Of a stretch of DNA of 64,000 nucleotides, positions 32,847 to 40,168 are shown piece by piece. The stretch comes from Paenibacillus physcomitrellae (GTDB lineage Bacteria > Bacillota > Bacilli > Paenibacillales > Paenibacillaceae), in contig NZ_CP022584.1 of NCBI RefSeq assembly GCF_002240225.1, forward strand, positions 1,178,001 to 1,242,000, given 5' to 3'. Position numbers and translations under genes: made by a program. Within the stretch, counting starts at the first letter, position 1. Every line of letters begins with the position of its first letter. Below the pieces are notes generated by a model. That model was not told the origin of the DNA and searched no databases. It saw only the letters and a program-made list of their open reading frames with translations.

Positions 32847-33080
32847 CTACTCTCCAAGCCTATAAAATAGTTTTAGTCGTTCCAGCATATCTTCCTGCTC
32901 TTCCTGCTGAATCTGCATGCTGCCGGCTTTCACCGCGGACCCTTCGGGATAACGGTAGGGGTCCCCCGGACTCAGCCAATGCTCGAAAATGCCGAACAGC
33001 TTGCTGAACACATAAACAAGCATACAGAATAAAATGGCGAACCGCAGTGCCTTAAACCACTTCCGAATGGATATAACCAT
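32847..33080 (-). CDS. DUF4227-family small membrane protein (YqzK-like)
   Basis: A 77-aa protein with one membrane helix (residues about 10-32, LRFAILFCMLVYVFSKLFGI) and a charged C-terminal tail (QEEQEDMLERLKLFYRLGE). Size and place between fur and xerD correspond to yqzK of B. subtilis. Function unknown. It lies upstream of xerD, with a 28-base gap to the chosen xerD start. Confidence 0.8.
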   Translation of the reverse strand: MVISIRKWFKALRFAILFCMLVYVFSKLFGIFEHWLSPGDPYRYPEGSAVKAGSMQIQQEEQEDMLERLKLFYRLGE

Positions 33081-33208
33081 GCTCTCCCTCTTTCTTACCC
33101 CATTTTGCCGTTCATTGCATAGAAAGGCTGTATTAGAGTATACAAGCTGTCTGGAAAGTTTATGTATAAAGGGAGGCTGGCGAGCGAATCAGTATTGGAA
33201 CAAAGTTT

Positions 33209-33307
33209 ACTGAGTTAAAAAAAATTCCGCTGAGTCGAAAAAGCTTTTGATTCAAAAGTTTCTATATCAATGGCTTCTGGCTCAAAAAGACTTCTGACTC
33301 AAAAAAG
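33209..33307 (+). repeat. Degenerate short tandem repeats in the fur-yqzK gap
   Basis: CTGAGTT and CTGAGTC units start 20 bases apart (33210, 33230); CTTCTGGCTCAAAAAGA and CTTCTGACTCAAAAAAG start 17 bases apart (33274, 33291). Between them is A/T-rich decayed sequence. No gene is seen in this 270-base gap. Confidence 0.45.
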
Positions 33308-33334
33308 CTCTCTCGGCCTTAACCGTGAGAGCTT
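33300..33334 (-). terminator. Terminator of fur
   Basis: On the minus strand AAGCTCTC pairs with GAGAGCTT and is followed by TTTTTTG, 17 bases past the fur stop. Confidence 0.82.
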
Positions 33335-33350
33335 GAGCTGCGGCTATCCA

Positions 33351-33836
33351 TTATGAAGATTGGGATGATGTGTCGTCTTCGTTCTTCTTGTCTTGTTCTT
33401 TCTTCTTGCAGCGGTGGCAAATGCCATGAAAATCAAGACGGTGATCCAGCACTGTGAAGTTAAATTCACGTTCCAGCCGTTCCTCTAAAGGTCCCAGCCA
33501 GTCTTCGCGGATTTCATCCATGGCTCCGCATTGAACACATATCAGATGATGATGATGATGTTTCGAAGTATCCGTACGCAGATCGTATCGGGCTACCCCG
33601 TCTCCAAAGTTGATCTTCTCCACAACATGAAGTTCGCTAAGCAGTTCAAGGGTACGGTACACGGTAGCCAAGCCGATTTCCGGAGCCTTGTCCTTGACGA
33701 GCATAAAGACATCTTCGGCGCTCAGATGATCGTCTTCGTTCTCCAGTAAAACCCTTACCGTGGCTTCCCTCTGGGGCGTCAGCTTGTATCCGTGGGATTG
33801 CAGCTGCTGTTTAATTTTGTCGATCCGTGCTTCCAT
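33351..33836 (-). CDS. fur: Fur-family transcriptional regulator
   Basis: A 161-aa repressor. The N-terminal winged helix contains GYKLTPQREATVRVLLE and GLATVYRTLELLSEL. The C-terminal dimer domain has the His-rich metal site (SKHHHHHLI) and the structural zinc pairs CVQC (100-103) and CHRC (140-143). The tail is Lys/Glu/Ser-rich. Family members are Fur, PerR and Zur; the context next to yqzK-xerD and spoIIM matches B. subtilis fur, so iron control is most likely. The ATG at 33836 sits just after GGGGGAGGGG. Confidence 0.93.
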   Translation of the reverse strand: MEARIDKIKQQLQSHGYKLTPQREATVRVLLENEDDHLSAEDVFMLVKDKAPEIGLATVYRTLELLSELHVVEKINFGDGVARYDLRTDTSKHHHHHLICVQCGAMDEIREDWLGPLEERLEREFNFTVLDHRLDFHGICHRCKKKEQDKKNEDDTSSQSS

Positions 33837-33891
33837 ACTACCCCTCCCCCTCGGAAAAGCCGAACCTATGTTTTTAATGATCGCTCTTTTC

Positions 33892-33921
33892 ATTATAGGG
33901 GGATGATGCTCGATAAGTCAA
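33892..33921 (-). promoter_or_regulatory. Sigma-A promoter of fur
   Basis: On the minus strand TTGACT (33921-33916), an 18-base spacer and TATAAT (33897-33892). Confidence 0.75.
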
Positions 33922-33948
33922 ACATTTTGCGAGGGCCGTACAAAGGGA

Positions 33949-34578
33949 TTAAAGCGGTCCGATCATCGGGGATACCCACCCCATTAGGACCGGAGAAACC
34001 CAGGTTTCAAAGCAGGCAACGCCAAGCAGAATCAACGACATGGAGACGATCATCCCCGTATAGGACAGGAACGGTTCGGTAATGCCGCCCGGTCTGCTCA
34101 AGAACACGCGGCTGCGGATGATCCCCAACGAGAATTTGACGGCGGCAACACTGCTTACGAGCAGAACGGGAATCACAATAAGATTATGAGGCGCTACGGA
34201 TACAAGAGCCAGCAGCAGGCCTTTCCAGCTGAATTGGCCGACCATGCAGCCAACCGTGAACCCGATCAGCACCCCTTTCAGAAAGTCCAGAATCAGAATT
34301 CCAGGAAGCCCGATCACCGATAAGCCGAACAGCCAGATCAAACCGACCCATTTCAGCTGAAGGACTGCGATGGACCAAAAGGAGGCTTTATCGTCCACTG
34401 AGGACGGATCAAGATTAAGAAAAAAATTGCCCAGATAACGGGAAATATCCTGCTGCTGGTCCAGCGTTAACGCGTTGACCATCAGAGCGCCGAACACCAC
34501 GCCCATCAGCAGCAGCACTGCAACGAAGGCGTACAGCGGCGTCTGGTCCTTTAACGTGCGGTGGATCATTTGAAACAT
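33949..34578 (-). CDS. spoIIM: Stage II sporulation protein M
   Basis: A 209-aa membrane protein with about five helices. Conserved SpoIIM parts visible are GVVFGALMVNAL, the FLKGVLIGFTVGCMVGQFSW loop and SVAPHNLIVIPVLL. In B. subtilis SpoIIM joins SpoIID and SpoIIP in the complex that remodels septal wall and drives engulfment, and it is expressed in the mother cell. The ATG has GGAGGAGAAG upstream. Neighbours fur and nudF match the Bacillus order. Confidence 0.94.
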   Translation of the reverse strand: MFQMIHRTLKDQTPLYAFVAVLLLMGVVFGALMVNALTLDQQQDISRYLGNFFLNLDPSSVDDKASFWSIAVLQLKWVGLIWLFGLSVIGLPGILILDFLKGVLIGFTVGCMVGQFSWKGLLLALVSVAPHNLIVIPVLLVSSVAAVKFSLGIIRSRVFLSRPGGITEPFLSYTGMIVSMSLILLGVACFETWVSPVLMGWVSPMIGPL

Positions 34579-34688
34579 CTGCCTTCTCCTCCTCTACCCA
34601 ACACTCTGTTAGTAAACAGAATATGAGGGAGGCAGACAAGCTAGACCTTTTTTAGGAGAGGCGAACCTTTAATTTCAACCCCAAACGG

Positions 34689-34740
34689 GATTCAGGATTC
34701 AGAATTTAGGATTTGACTCAGAAATTCAAGATTTCAGGGC
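34689..34740 (+). repeat. Low-complexity TCAGAATTT-type repeat tract
   Basis: GGATTCAGGATTCAGAATTTAGG runs on into TTTGACTCAGAAATTCAAGATTTCAGG: overlapping degenerate copies of ATTCAGRATTT. It fills most of the gap between spoIIM and the EndoQ-like gene. Confidence 0.4.
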
Positions 34741-34741
34741 T

Positions 34742-35935
34742 TCAGCTTTCCTTCCCCAAAACCTTCCCGTAGGTCCCGCCTCCGCCTGCCTGAAGCCGGA
34801 CATTCCCGGCGCGCGCCTGTACAATTACAGCTGCAGGACCGGCCCCCGCTATAGCCGCAAGCTCCTCCTCCGGCGCCTGGTGCAGAATGTTCATCTCATT
34901 GCCGAAGTCTGCAATCAACGCCTCAAGCTTGCGCGGGCCAAGACCCGGGATGAATTCAAGCGGTATTTGATATTGATAAGGAGCCCTGTAAGGCGGCAGA
35001 TAAGGCTGCTCACGGTCGGCAATCGAACGGATCCGGTCCAGCACACCGCGGACAATTTTCGGGCTGCCGCAATAGAGGCAGCGGTCGACCGCGTTCTCCG
35101 CTTCATCCAGCACTTCTCCGCAATTCCCGCAAAAGGTGCGGTGATATTTGCCCAAACGGGGATTAAACCCGTAGTTGATCAGAACCTGCCGTCCATCCTC
35201 CCTGCGGATCACTTTCTTGAATTCATCGAAGGTCGGTTTTTGCATCAGCAACTGATTGTATTCCCGGCCAATTTTGCCAAGCGAATGGGCATCCGAATTC
35301 GTAAGGAACGTAAACTTGTCCAATTCGCTGATCCATCCGGCCATTTCCGAATCTGCGCTAAGACCCAACTCGACTGCATCGATCAGGGACAAGTCAAGCA
35401 CCTCCGACATATGGTCCGCAGCGCTGCCGTAGATGCTTTTATGAGGCGTAAAGATATGGGCGGGAATCAGAACTCCTCCAAGACGCAGCACTTCTTCCTG
35501 CAGACTCCGGGCCGGCGCGTGAAGACGCTGCGTGCTTAAGGTGATGTTCTTCATGCGTTTGGATAACCAGTCCGTCAAGGAAGCCATAACCGACAAATCC
35601 GGCAGATAAACCAAGACATGCGCGGCCCCCTGTCCGGGCTCACGGATTTCAATTTCGCTGCCCAGCAGAATTGTCGTATCCCTGTAGCGGATACCGCCGC
35701 CTTCCAGTTCCTCCATTTCCCCGCTCGCCAAACAAGCTTGTATATCCTCCTGAACCCCGGGCACATGACAATCGATAATGCCGACGAGCTGTATCCCTTT
35801 TCGTTCGGCGGCTTCCTTCGCAATACCGGCAAAGGTCAAATCCCGGCTTCCGGAGATTTTGACCGGTTTGCCGCTGTTCGTCCGGCCAATGTGAATGTGC
35901 AGATCCGCATAATAAGGATTTAACATGGATTCCAT
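34742..35935 (-). CDS. EndoQ-family endonuclease (YqxK-like)
   Basis: A 397-aa protein with three parts: a PHP-type phosphoesterase domain (YYADLHIHIGRT near the start, PAHIFTPHKS, NSDAHSLG), a zinc ribbon (CGNCGEVLDEAENAVDRCLYC) and a C-terminal helix-hairpin-helix (FIPGLGPRKLEALIADFG). EndoQ proteins nick DNA 5' of deaminated bases such as uracil and hypoxanthine. B. subtilis YqxK is a relative located at the same place. The ATG at 35935 shares one base with the nudF stop; its ribosome binding site is weak (GGAAAG). DNA repair is inferred from the family. Confidence 0.88.
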   Translation of the reverse strand: MESMLNPYYADLHIHIGRTNSGKPVKISGSRDLTFAGIAKEAAERKGIQLVGIIDCHVPGVQEDIQACLASGEMEELEGGGIRYRDTTILLGSEIEIREPGQGAAHVLVYLPDLSVMASLTDWLSKRMKNITLSTQRLHAPARSLQEEVLRLGGVLIPAHIFTPHKSIYGSAADHMSEVLDLSLIDAVELGLSADSEMAGWISELDKFTFLTNSDAHSLGKIGREYNQLLMQKPTFDEFKKVIRREDGRQVLINYGFNPRLGKYHRTFCGNCGEVLDEAENAVDRCLYCGSPKIVRGVLDRIRSIADREQPYLPPYRAPYQYQIPLEFIPGLGPRKLEALIADFGNEMNILHQAPEEELAAIAGAGPAAVIVQARAGNVRLQAGGGGTYGKVLGKES

Positions 35936-36501
35936 CAGCTTTCCGCGGACTCGCCCGCCATGCCAAACTGCCACATATAAACAGCCAGCAGCGTTTTGGC
36001 GTCGGCAATTCGTCCTTCCGCAATAAACTGGCGTGCTTCTTCCAGCGTCACCCGGTAAATTTCCAGAAATTCATCTTCATCCGGAGAAACTTCGCCTTCC
36101 GTCAAATTCTCGGCCACATATAAATGAATGATTTCATCGGCAAATCCCGGTGAGGTGTAGAACGAATGAAGCAGGCGGATTGTGCCGCAACGATACCCGG
36201 TTTCTTCCTCCAGCTCCCGTTTGGCAGCCTCCATCGGATCTTCGCCTTTCTCAAGCTTGCCGGCCGGAATTTCCAATTCACAGCGGCCCATAGCCTGCCG
36301 ATATTGATCCACCAGCAGCAGCTTGCCTTCATGTGCCGCCAAGACAGCCACGGCACCCGGATGTTTGACGATTTCACGTTTGCCCTGTGACCCGTCGGGC
36401 AGCTCGACCGTATCAATCTGAACGTTAATCACCTTCCCCTGGAAGATGGGTTCAGTCGATATCCATTTTTCTTTCAAATGTTCGGATGAAGTGGGATTCA
36501 T
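35935..36501 (-). CDS. nudF: ADP-ribose pyrophosphatase NudF
   Basis: A 188-aa Nudix hydrolase. The Nudix box is GKLEKGEDPMEAAKRELEEE followed by TGY, and the N-terminal dimerising strands (GKVINVQIDTVELPDG) fit ADP-ribose pyrophosphatases. It would split ADP-ribose into AMP and ribose-5-phosphate. It is divergent from mciZ, as in B. subtilis, and its last base overlaps the start of the EndoQ-like gene. Confidence 0.93.
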   Translation of the reverse strand: MNPTSSEHLKEKWISTEPIFQGKVINVQIDTVELPDGSQGKREIVKHPGAVAVLAAHEGKLLLVDQYRQAMGRCELEIPAGKLEKGEDPMEAAKRELEEETGYRCGTIRLLHSFYTSPGFADEIIHLYVAENLTEGEVSPDEDEFLEIYRVTLEEARQFIAEGRIADAKTLLAVYMWQFGMAGESAES

Positions 36502-36676
36502 ATTCGTTCTCCTTTGCTTTTGGGCATTTATTTTCTAATCGGGCTCTCCAGCCCTTATAATTCCACGATTTCTTGTGCATACAGAAAAATAAGGGACCTT
36601 TCGTGCGAACCTTCATGAATACTCAAGAACAGCAATTCCAGCCGGATTGTCTCAGAAAGATTGCTCAGACAGAATA

Positions 36677-36705
36677 GCATAACTTGTCCTGCAGTCTCAT
36701 ATGGT
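36677..36705 (+). promoter_or_regulatory. Candidate sigma-E promoter of mciZ
   Basis: GCATAAC (36677-36683), 14 bases, then CATATGGT (36698-36705). This fits the sigma-E spacing and partly the consensus. B. subtilis mciZ is a mother-cell gene. The rest of the 237-base nudF-mciZ gap shows no gene. Confidence 0.4.
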
Positions 36706-36738
36706 CTTACTATAACTCGAACAAAAGGAGTCTAACCT

Positions 36739-36897
36739 ATGAAAAGCTACTGGTCCCAGGAACAAGTCCGATTATCAGGCAAAGCCTGGCAAATCCACCA
36801 TTTCCTCAAACAATGGGAACGCGGGGCGGAATCCGGTATTTTACTTAAGGATTGGATTATGCAGCAGACTGCGTTTCCGAAGTCCGCTTCTAAATAA
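36739..36897 (+). CDS. mciZ: MciZ-like FtsZ inhibitor, 52 aa
   Basis: A 52-residue plus-strand gene whose central part, LSGKAWQIHHFLKQW then LLKDWIMQQ, lines up with B. subtilis MciZ (VGKAWEIRAKLKEYG, then VKDWISKP, as recalled). MciZ is made in the mother cell and caps FtsZ filaments so that no second Z ring forms. The position, divergent from nudF, is the same as in B. subtilis. AAGGAG lies eight bases before the ATG. The protein is about 12 residues longer than MciZ, at the N-terminal end and in a Ser/Lys tail. Confidence 0.8.
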   Translation: MKSYWSQEQVRLSGKAWQIHHFLKQWERGAESGILLKDWIMQQTAFPKSASK

Positions 36898-36969
36898 CCG
36901 CATGTTGAACCATTACCCGGAATGAGGAATAAACCTCCCGCCCTCCGTTACTTGACTATAACAGGCCCG

Positions 36970-36999
36970 AAAAAGCCCGCACCGGATCCGGCGCGGGCT
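36970..36999 (-). terminator. Terminator of the M20 peptidase gene
   Basis: AGCCCGC-A-CCGGATCCGG-C-GCGGGCT forms a GC-rich hairpin; on the minus strand five T residues follow. On the plus strand a GTTTTTAG tail begins eight bases later, so it may also stop mciZ transcripts. Confidence 0.75.
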
Positions 37000-37051
37000 G
37001 ACGCCGTTTTTAGAGCTCAAAAATCGGCTGATGAATTATAGACACTAACAA

Positions 37052-38182
37052 TTAAGACGGGTTCGACGCTTGTTTGATAATCTCCAGAACGAACCGGGCT
37101 GCTTTGCCGATATCCTCGGCTTTGATCTGCTCCGAAGTCGTATGGATATGTTCATAACCGACGGCCAGATTGACTGTTGGGATACCATGTCCGTTAAAAA
37201 CATTGGCATCGCTGCCGCCGCCGGACGCAAAAGTGCGGCCGGAGAAACCCAGCGCGCCTGCAGCCTTTTTAGCCAGCTGAACAACGGCATCGCTGTCAGT
37301 ATAATGGTAAGCCGGGTAAACGATCCGGCTGTGCACCTCGCCGCGGGCTCCGTAATCCCGGCAAGCCGATGCTACGGCTTCCTTCATGTCCGCGATCTGC
37401 TTCTCTACCTTGTCCTGAACCACGCTGCGTGCTTCGGCATACAGCTTCACATAATCCGGCACGATGTTGGTGGCGCCGCCGCCTTCGAATTTTCCGATAT
37501 TGGCTGTCGTTTCACTGTCAATCCGTCCCAAGTTCATGCGGGAAATCGCTTTGCCGGCCACTTGAATAGCGCTTATGCCGTCTTCCGGATTTACGCCTGC
37601 ATGTGCGGAACGGCCATAGATTTCAATCTCCAGCTTGGCCTGTGTAGGAGCCGCAATACAGATCGAACCCACTTCGCCATTGGAATCCAAAGCATAGCCG
37701 TATTTGGCATCCAGCAGCTTGGGATCCATCGCTCTGGAGCCAACCAGGCCGGACTCTTCGCCGACCGTAATCACGAACTGGATTTGCCCGTGAGGCACAT
37801 TATTTTCCTTCAGCACCTGAATCACTTCAAGGAGGGCAGCCAGCCCAGCCTTGTCGTCTGAACCAAGAATTGTGGTGCCGTCACTGCGAATCCAGCCATC
37901 TTCGGTGATCACCGGTTTAATGCCTTTGCCCGGCATCACCGTGTCCATATGGCAGGTGAAGAAGATCGGATCAACGCCTGCCGCGCCGTTCCCGGGAAGG
38001 GTCGCAATCAGATTGCCCGCTCCATGTCCGGTAGCTGCCTGTGTATCGTCTTCCACAACTTGAAGTCCAAACCGTTCAAATTTGCTCTTAAGCAGCTCGG
38101 CAACTTCACGCTCCTGTCCCGTCTCGCTGTCCACCCGCACCAGTTCAAGGAATTGCTCAATAAGTCGCTCTTGGTTAATCAC
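37052..38182 (-). CDS. M20-family peptidase, PepT-like (YqjE-like)
   Basis: A 376-aa metallopeptidase. Zinc ligands and acid/base residues are seen in FFTCHMDTVMPG (His), LGSDDKAGLAALLE (bridging Asp), VGEESGLVGSRAMD (Glu-Glu) and NLAVGYEHIHTTSEQ (C-terminal His). The lid domain has IYGRSAHAGVNPEDG. The family includes tripeptidase T and related aminopeptidases; the exact substrate is not known. B. subtilis yqjE also lies near the bkd and nudF region. It is divergent from prli42. Confidence 0.9.
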   Translation of the reverse strand: MINQERLIEQFLELVRVDSETGQEREVAELLKSKFERFGLQVVEDDTQAATGHGAGNLIATLPGNGAAGVDPIFFTCHMDTVMPGKGIKPVITEDGWIRSDGTTILGSDDKAGLAALLEVIQVLKENNVPHGQIQFVITVGEESGLVGSRAMDPKLLDAKYGYALDSNGEVGSICIAAPTQAKLEIEIYGRSAHAGVNPEDGISAIQVAGKAISRMNLGRIDSETTANIGKFEGGGATNIVPDYVKLYAEARSVVQDKVEKQIADMKEAVASACRDYGARGEVHSRIVYPAYHYTDSDAVVQLAKKAAGALGFSGRTFASGGGSDANVFNGHGIPTVNLAVGYEHIHTTSEQIKAEDIGKAARFVLEIIKQASNPS

Positions 38183-38219
38183 TTTACTTTCCCCGCTTTC
38201 TTATTTACGATAAAAGAAG

Positions 38220-38247
38220 GACAAACCAGGCTTTAGCCTGAATTGTC
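38220..38247. promoter_or_regulatory. 28-bp interrupted palindrome in the divergent promoter region
   Basis: GACAA-AC-CAGGCT-TT-AGCCTG-AA-TTGTC is symmetric about 38233.5 (11 of 14 positions). It sits between the divergent peptidase and prli42 genes and just below a minus-strand TATAAT. It could be an operator or an RNA hairpin; no regulator is evident. Confidence 0.45.
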
Positions 38248-38278
38248 TTTCATTATAAAACATAAGGAGTACCGCCGC

Positions 38279-38377
38279 ATGCCCAAAAAAACAATGAAAA
38301 TTGTTGTATATGTAATGCTGATCGCCATGGTGGGTTCAGCGTTGATGGCGCTGATTGAACCATTTATTTTTGAGTAG
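38279..38377 (+). CDS. prli42: Prli42-like 32-aa membrane mini-protein
   Basis: A 32-residue protein: a basic N terminus (MPKKTMK), one membrane helix (IVVYVMLIAMVGSALMALI) and a short end (EPFIFE). Length, lysine-rich start and single helix match Prli42, which in Listeria anchors the stressosome to the membrane. AAGGAG lies nine bases before the ATG. No stressosome gene is in this window, so the stress role is inferred from the family alone. Confidence 0.75.
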   Translation: MPKKTMKIVVYVMLIAMVGSALMALIEPFIFE

Positions 38378-38431
38378 GAAGCCAGCGGAACCAAGCCCAC
38401 CCATTTTCACGACTGACTAAAAAAGATCACA

Positions 38432-38471
38432 AGCGGAGCCCGTCATCCCAACCGACGACAGCAGCTCCGCT
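38432..38471. terminator. Hairpin between prli42 and bkdB
   Basis: AGCGGAGC pairs with GCTCCGCT around a 24-base loop. On the minus strand six T residues follow after seven bases, so it may end the bkd transcript; on the plus strand it lies 55 bases after prli42. Confidence 0.6.
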
Positions 38472-38496
38472 CATTCCCCTTCTTCATTCCTCGATT

Positions 38497-38562
38497 CTCA
38501 GAATAAAATTTCTCTTATCTCAGAATTAAATTCCTCGGATCTCAGATTTAAGTTTGTTTAGT
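38497..38562 (+). repeat. Three tandem 22-bp repeats at the 3' end of bkdB
   Basis: Units begin CTCAGAATAAAATTTC (38497), CTCAGAATTAAATTCC (38519) and CTCAGATTTAAGTTTG (38541). The third overlaps the bkdB stop codon by a few bases, which suggests that the array grew from the gene end. Confidence 0.7.
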
Positions 38563-39979
38563 ACAGCTTTGTATTCTCCAGCGTCATGCTCTCCAAATTG
38601 TCTTTCACCCGCTGCATAAACCGTCCGCAGATAACGCCGTCCAGAATACGGTGATCCAGCGACAAACACAAATTCGCCACGGAACGAACCGCAATCATGT
38701 CGTTAATGACGACTGGCTTCTTGACAATCGATTCAAAGGTCAAAATGGCCGCCTGCGGATAGTTGATAATCGGCTGTGACAGGATGGAACCAAAAGAACC
38801 GGTGTTGTTAACCGTAAAAGTACCCCCCTGCATGTCGTCCAGCTTCAGCTTGCCTTCGCGGGTTTTGCGAGCCAATTCTTCCACCTCACGGGCGAGGCCG
38901 GCGATGTTCTTCTGGTCGGCTTTCTTAATAACCGGCGTCATCACGGAATCTTCCGTACCGACAGCCAGCGAGATATTAATATCCCTTTTCACGATGATTT
39001 TATCCACCGCCCAGACGGAGTTCATAATCGGGTAATCTTTAATGGCATTGACGACCGCTTTAAGCAGGAATGCCAGATACGTCAGATTAATGCCCTCCTT
39101 GCGGTAAAATTCTTCCTTCAGCTTATTACGCAGATGCACCAGATTGGTTACGTCCACTTCGATCATCATCCAGCCGTGCGGGATTTCCGAAACGCTTTGA
39201 CGCATTTTGGTAGCAATCGTGTTGCGAATAGGCGTTACGTCGATAAAATATTCGGATTGAGGGCCTTCGACCTCAATTTTCGGAATTCTCGGCGTCTCCG
39301 TCAAATGGAGTCCGGAATGACGGACCGGTTCGGAAGCTGCCTGAACCGGGATTCCAGGCTGAATAGCGGCTGGAGTTTGCGGAACTTGCGCTTGTGTCGC
39401 AGCTGCAGGAGCTGCAGCCTGGCTGACATGGGCCATCGGTTCCTGCTTAGGCAGGGATGTCCCGTTTGCCCCGCCATGCTCAATATAGGCAAGCACATCC
39501 TTACGGGTAATCCGCCCGCCCATACCGCTGCCGGCAACCTGGCGCAAATCGATGTTATGCTCCGCAGCTAACGTTTGAACTGCAGGCGAATAACGGGCCC
39601 GCTGGCTTTGGTCTCCGGCTGCGGCCGGAAGTCCGGTCTGGGCTGAAGAATCAGCCTGAACCGCATCAGAAATTGCAGTTGCACCTGCACTATTTCCGGC
39701 AGCCGTTCCAGCTCCTTCCGCTTCCCCGGCGATTTCAATTACGCAGATCACTTCACCAACGGCGATGACCTCTCCTTCGGAAGCGCGAACTTCTCCCATA
39801 ACCCCGTCAATCGTAGAAGGGATTTCGGCGTTTACCTTATCTGTAATCACTTCGCAAATCGGTTCATAGGCTTCAACAGGATCACCCGGTTTTTTCAGCC
39901 ATTTGCCGATTGTAGCTGAAACGAGGGATTCGGCAAGCTGGGGCATAACCACTTCGATAAATTGTTTGGTTGATGGCAT
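38558..39979 (-). CDS. bkdB: Branched-chain 2-oxoacid dehydrogenase E2 (dihydrolipoyl acyltransferase)
   Basis: A 473-aa multidomain E2. The lipoyl domain (1-78) carries the lipoylated lysine in ITDKVNAEIP (Lys48). An Ala/Gln-rich linker leads to the subunit-binding domain (about 122-163, RYSPAVQTLAAEH to RKDVLAYI). The C-terminal acyltransferase has DHRILDG near its end. It moves branched acyl groups to CoA. The ATG at 39979 is chosen because AGGAG lies eight bases upstream. A gap of about 190 bases with a hairpin separates it from bkdAB. Confidence 0.93.
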   Translation of the reverse strand: MPSTKQFIEVVMPQLAESLVSATIGKWLKKPGDPVEAYEPICEVITDKVNAEIPSTIDGVMGEVRASEGEVIAVGEVICVIEIAGEAEGAGTAAGNSAGATAISDAVQADSSAQTGLPAAAGDQSQRARYSPAVQTLAAEHNIDLRQVAGSGMGGRITRKDVLAYIEHGGANGTSLPKQEPMAHVSQAAAPAAATQAQVPQTPAAIQPGIPVQAASEPVRHSGLHLTETPRIPKIEVEGPQSEYFIDVTPIRNTIATKMRQSVSEIPHGWMMIEVDVTNLVHLRNKLKEEFYRKEGINLTYLAFLLKAVVNAIKDYPIMNSVWAVDKIIVKRDINISLAVGTEDSVMTPVIKKADQKNIAGLAREVEELARKTREGKLKLDDMQGGTFTVNNTGSFGSILSQPIINYPQAAILTFESIVKKPVVINDMIAVRSVANLCLSLDHRILDGVICGRFMQRVKDNLESMTLENTKLY

Positions 39980-40141
39980 AAATAACACTCCTGTCTGCAG
40001 CTGCGGATCTCCGGCATTTCGATCCTCCGGCAGGCTGCACTGGGTCTAGTTTAGATGATACATATCAAGATCTATCGACTATCGTTTATTGGTCTATTTC
40101 GCATACGGATATACGCAATTCACAAACGGGTGCAAGAAATC

Positions 40142-40163
40142 ACAGCCGCCAGAAGGCGGCTGT
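40142..40163 (-). terminator. Intercistronic hairpin between bkdAB and bkdB
   Basis: ACAGCCGCC-AGAA-GGCGGCTGT, a perfect 9-bp stem, starts just after the bkdAB stop. The following minus-strand bases (GATTTCTTGC) are only weakly T-rich, so this may be a partial terminator or an mRNA-stabilising element. Confidence 0.55.
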
Positions 40164-40168
40164 TGAGA

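Noticed and set aside
33861-33874. CGAACCTATGTTTT, a LexA-like sequence in the fur leader
   Set aside because: Only 12 of 14 positions fit, the dyad ends are broken, and it lies downstream of the promoter; not convincing beside the 50.6-kb site.
33081-34741. Signs of a mobile element around the A/T-rich repeats
   Set aside because: No transposase, terminal inverted repeats or target duplication; gene order fur-spoIIM is as in Bacillus.
36502-36738. Further small gene in the nudF-mciZ gap
   Set aside because: No frame with a ribosome binding site; only promoter-like sequences and a short GGGCT/AGCCC hairpin.
38497-38562. Possible CRISPR array
   Set aside because: Units are 22 bp, directly adjacent with no unique spacers, and only three in number; a simple tandem repeat.
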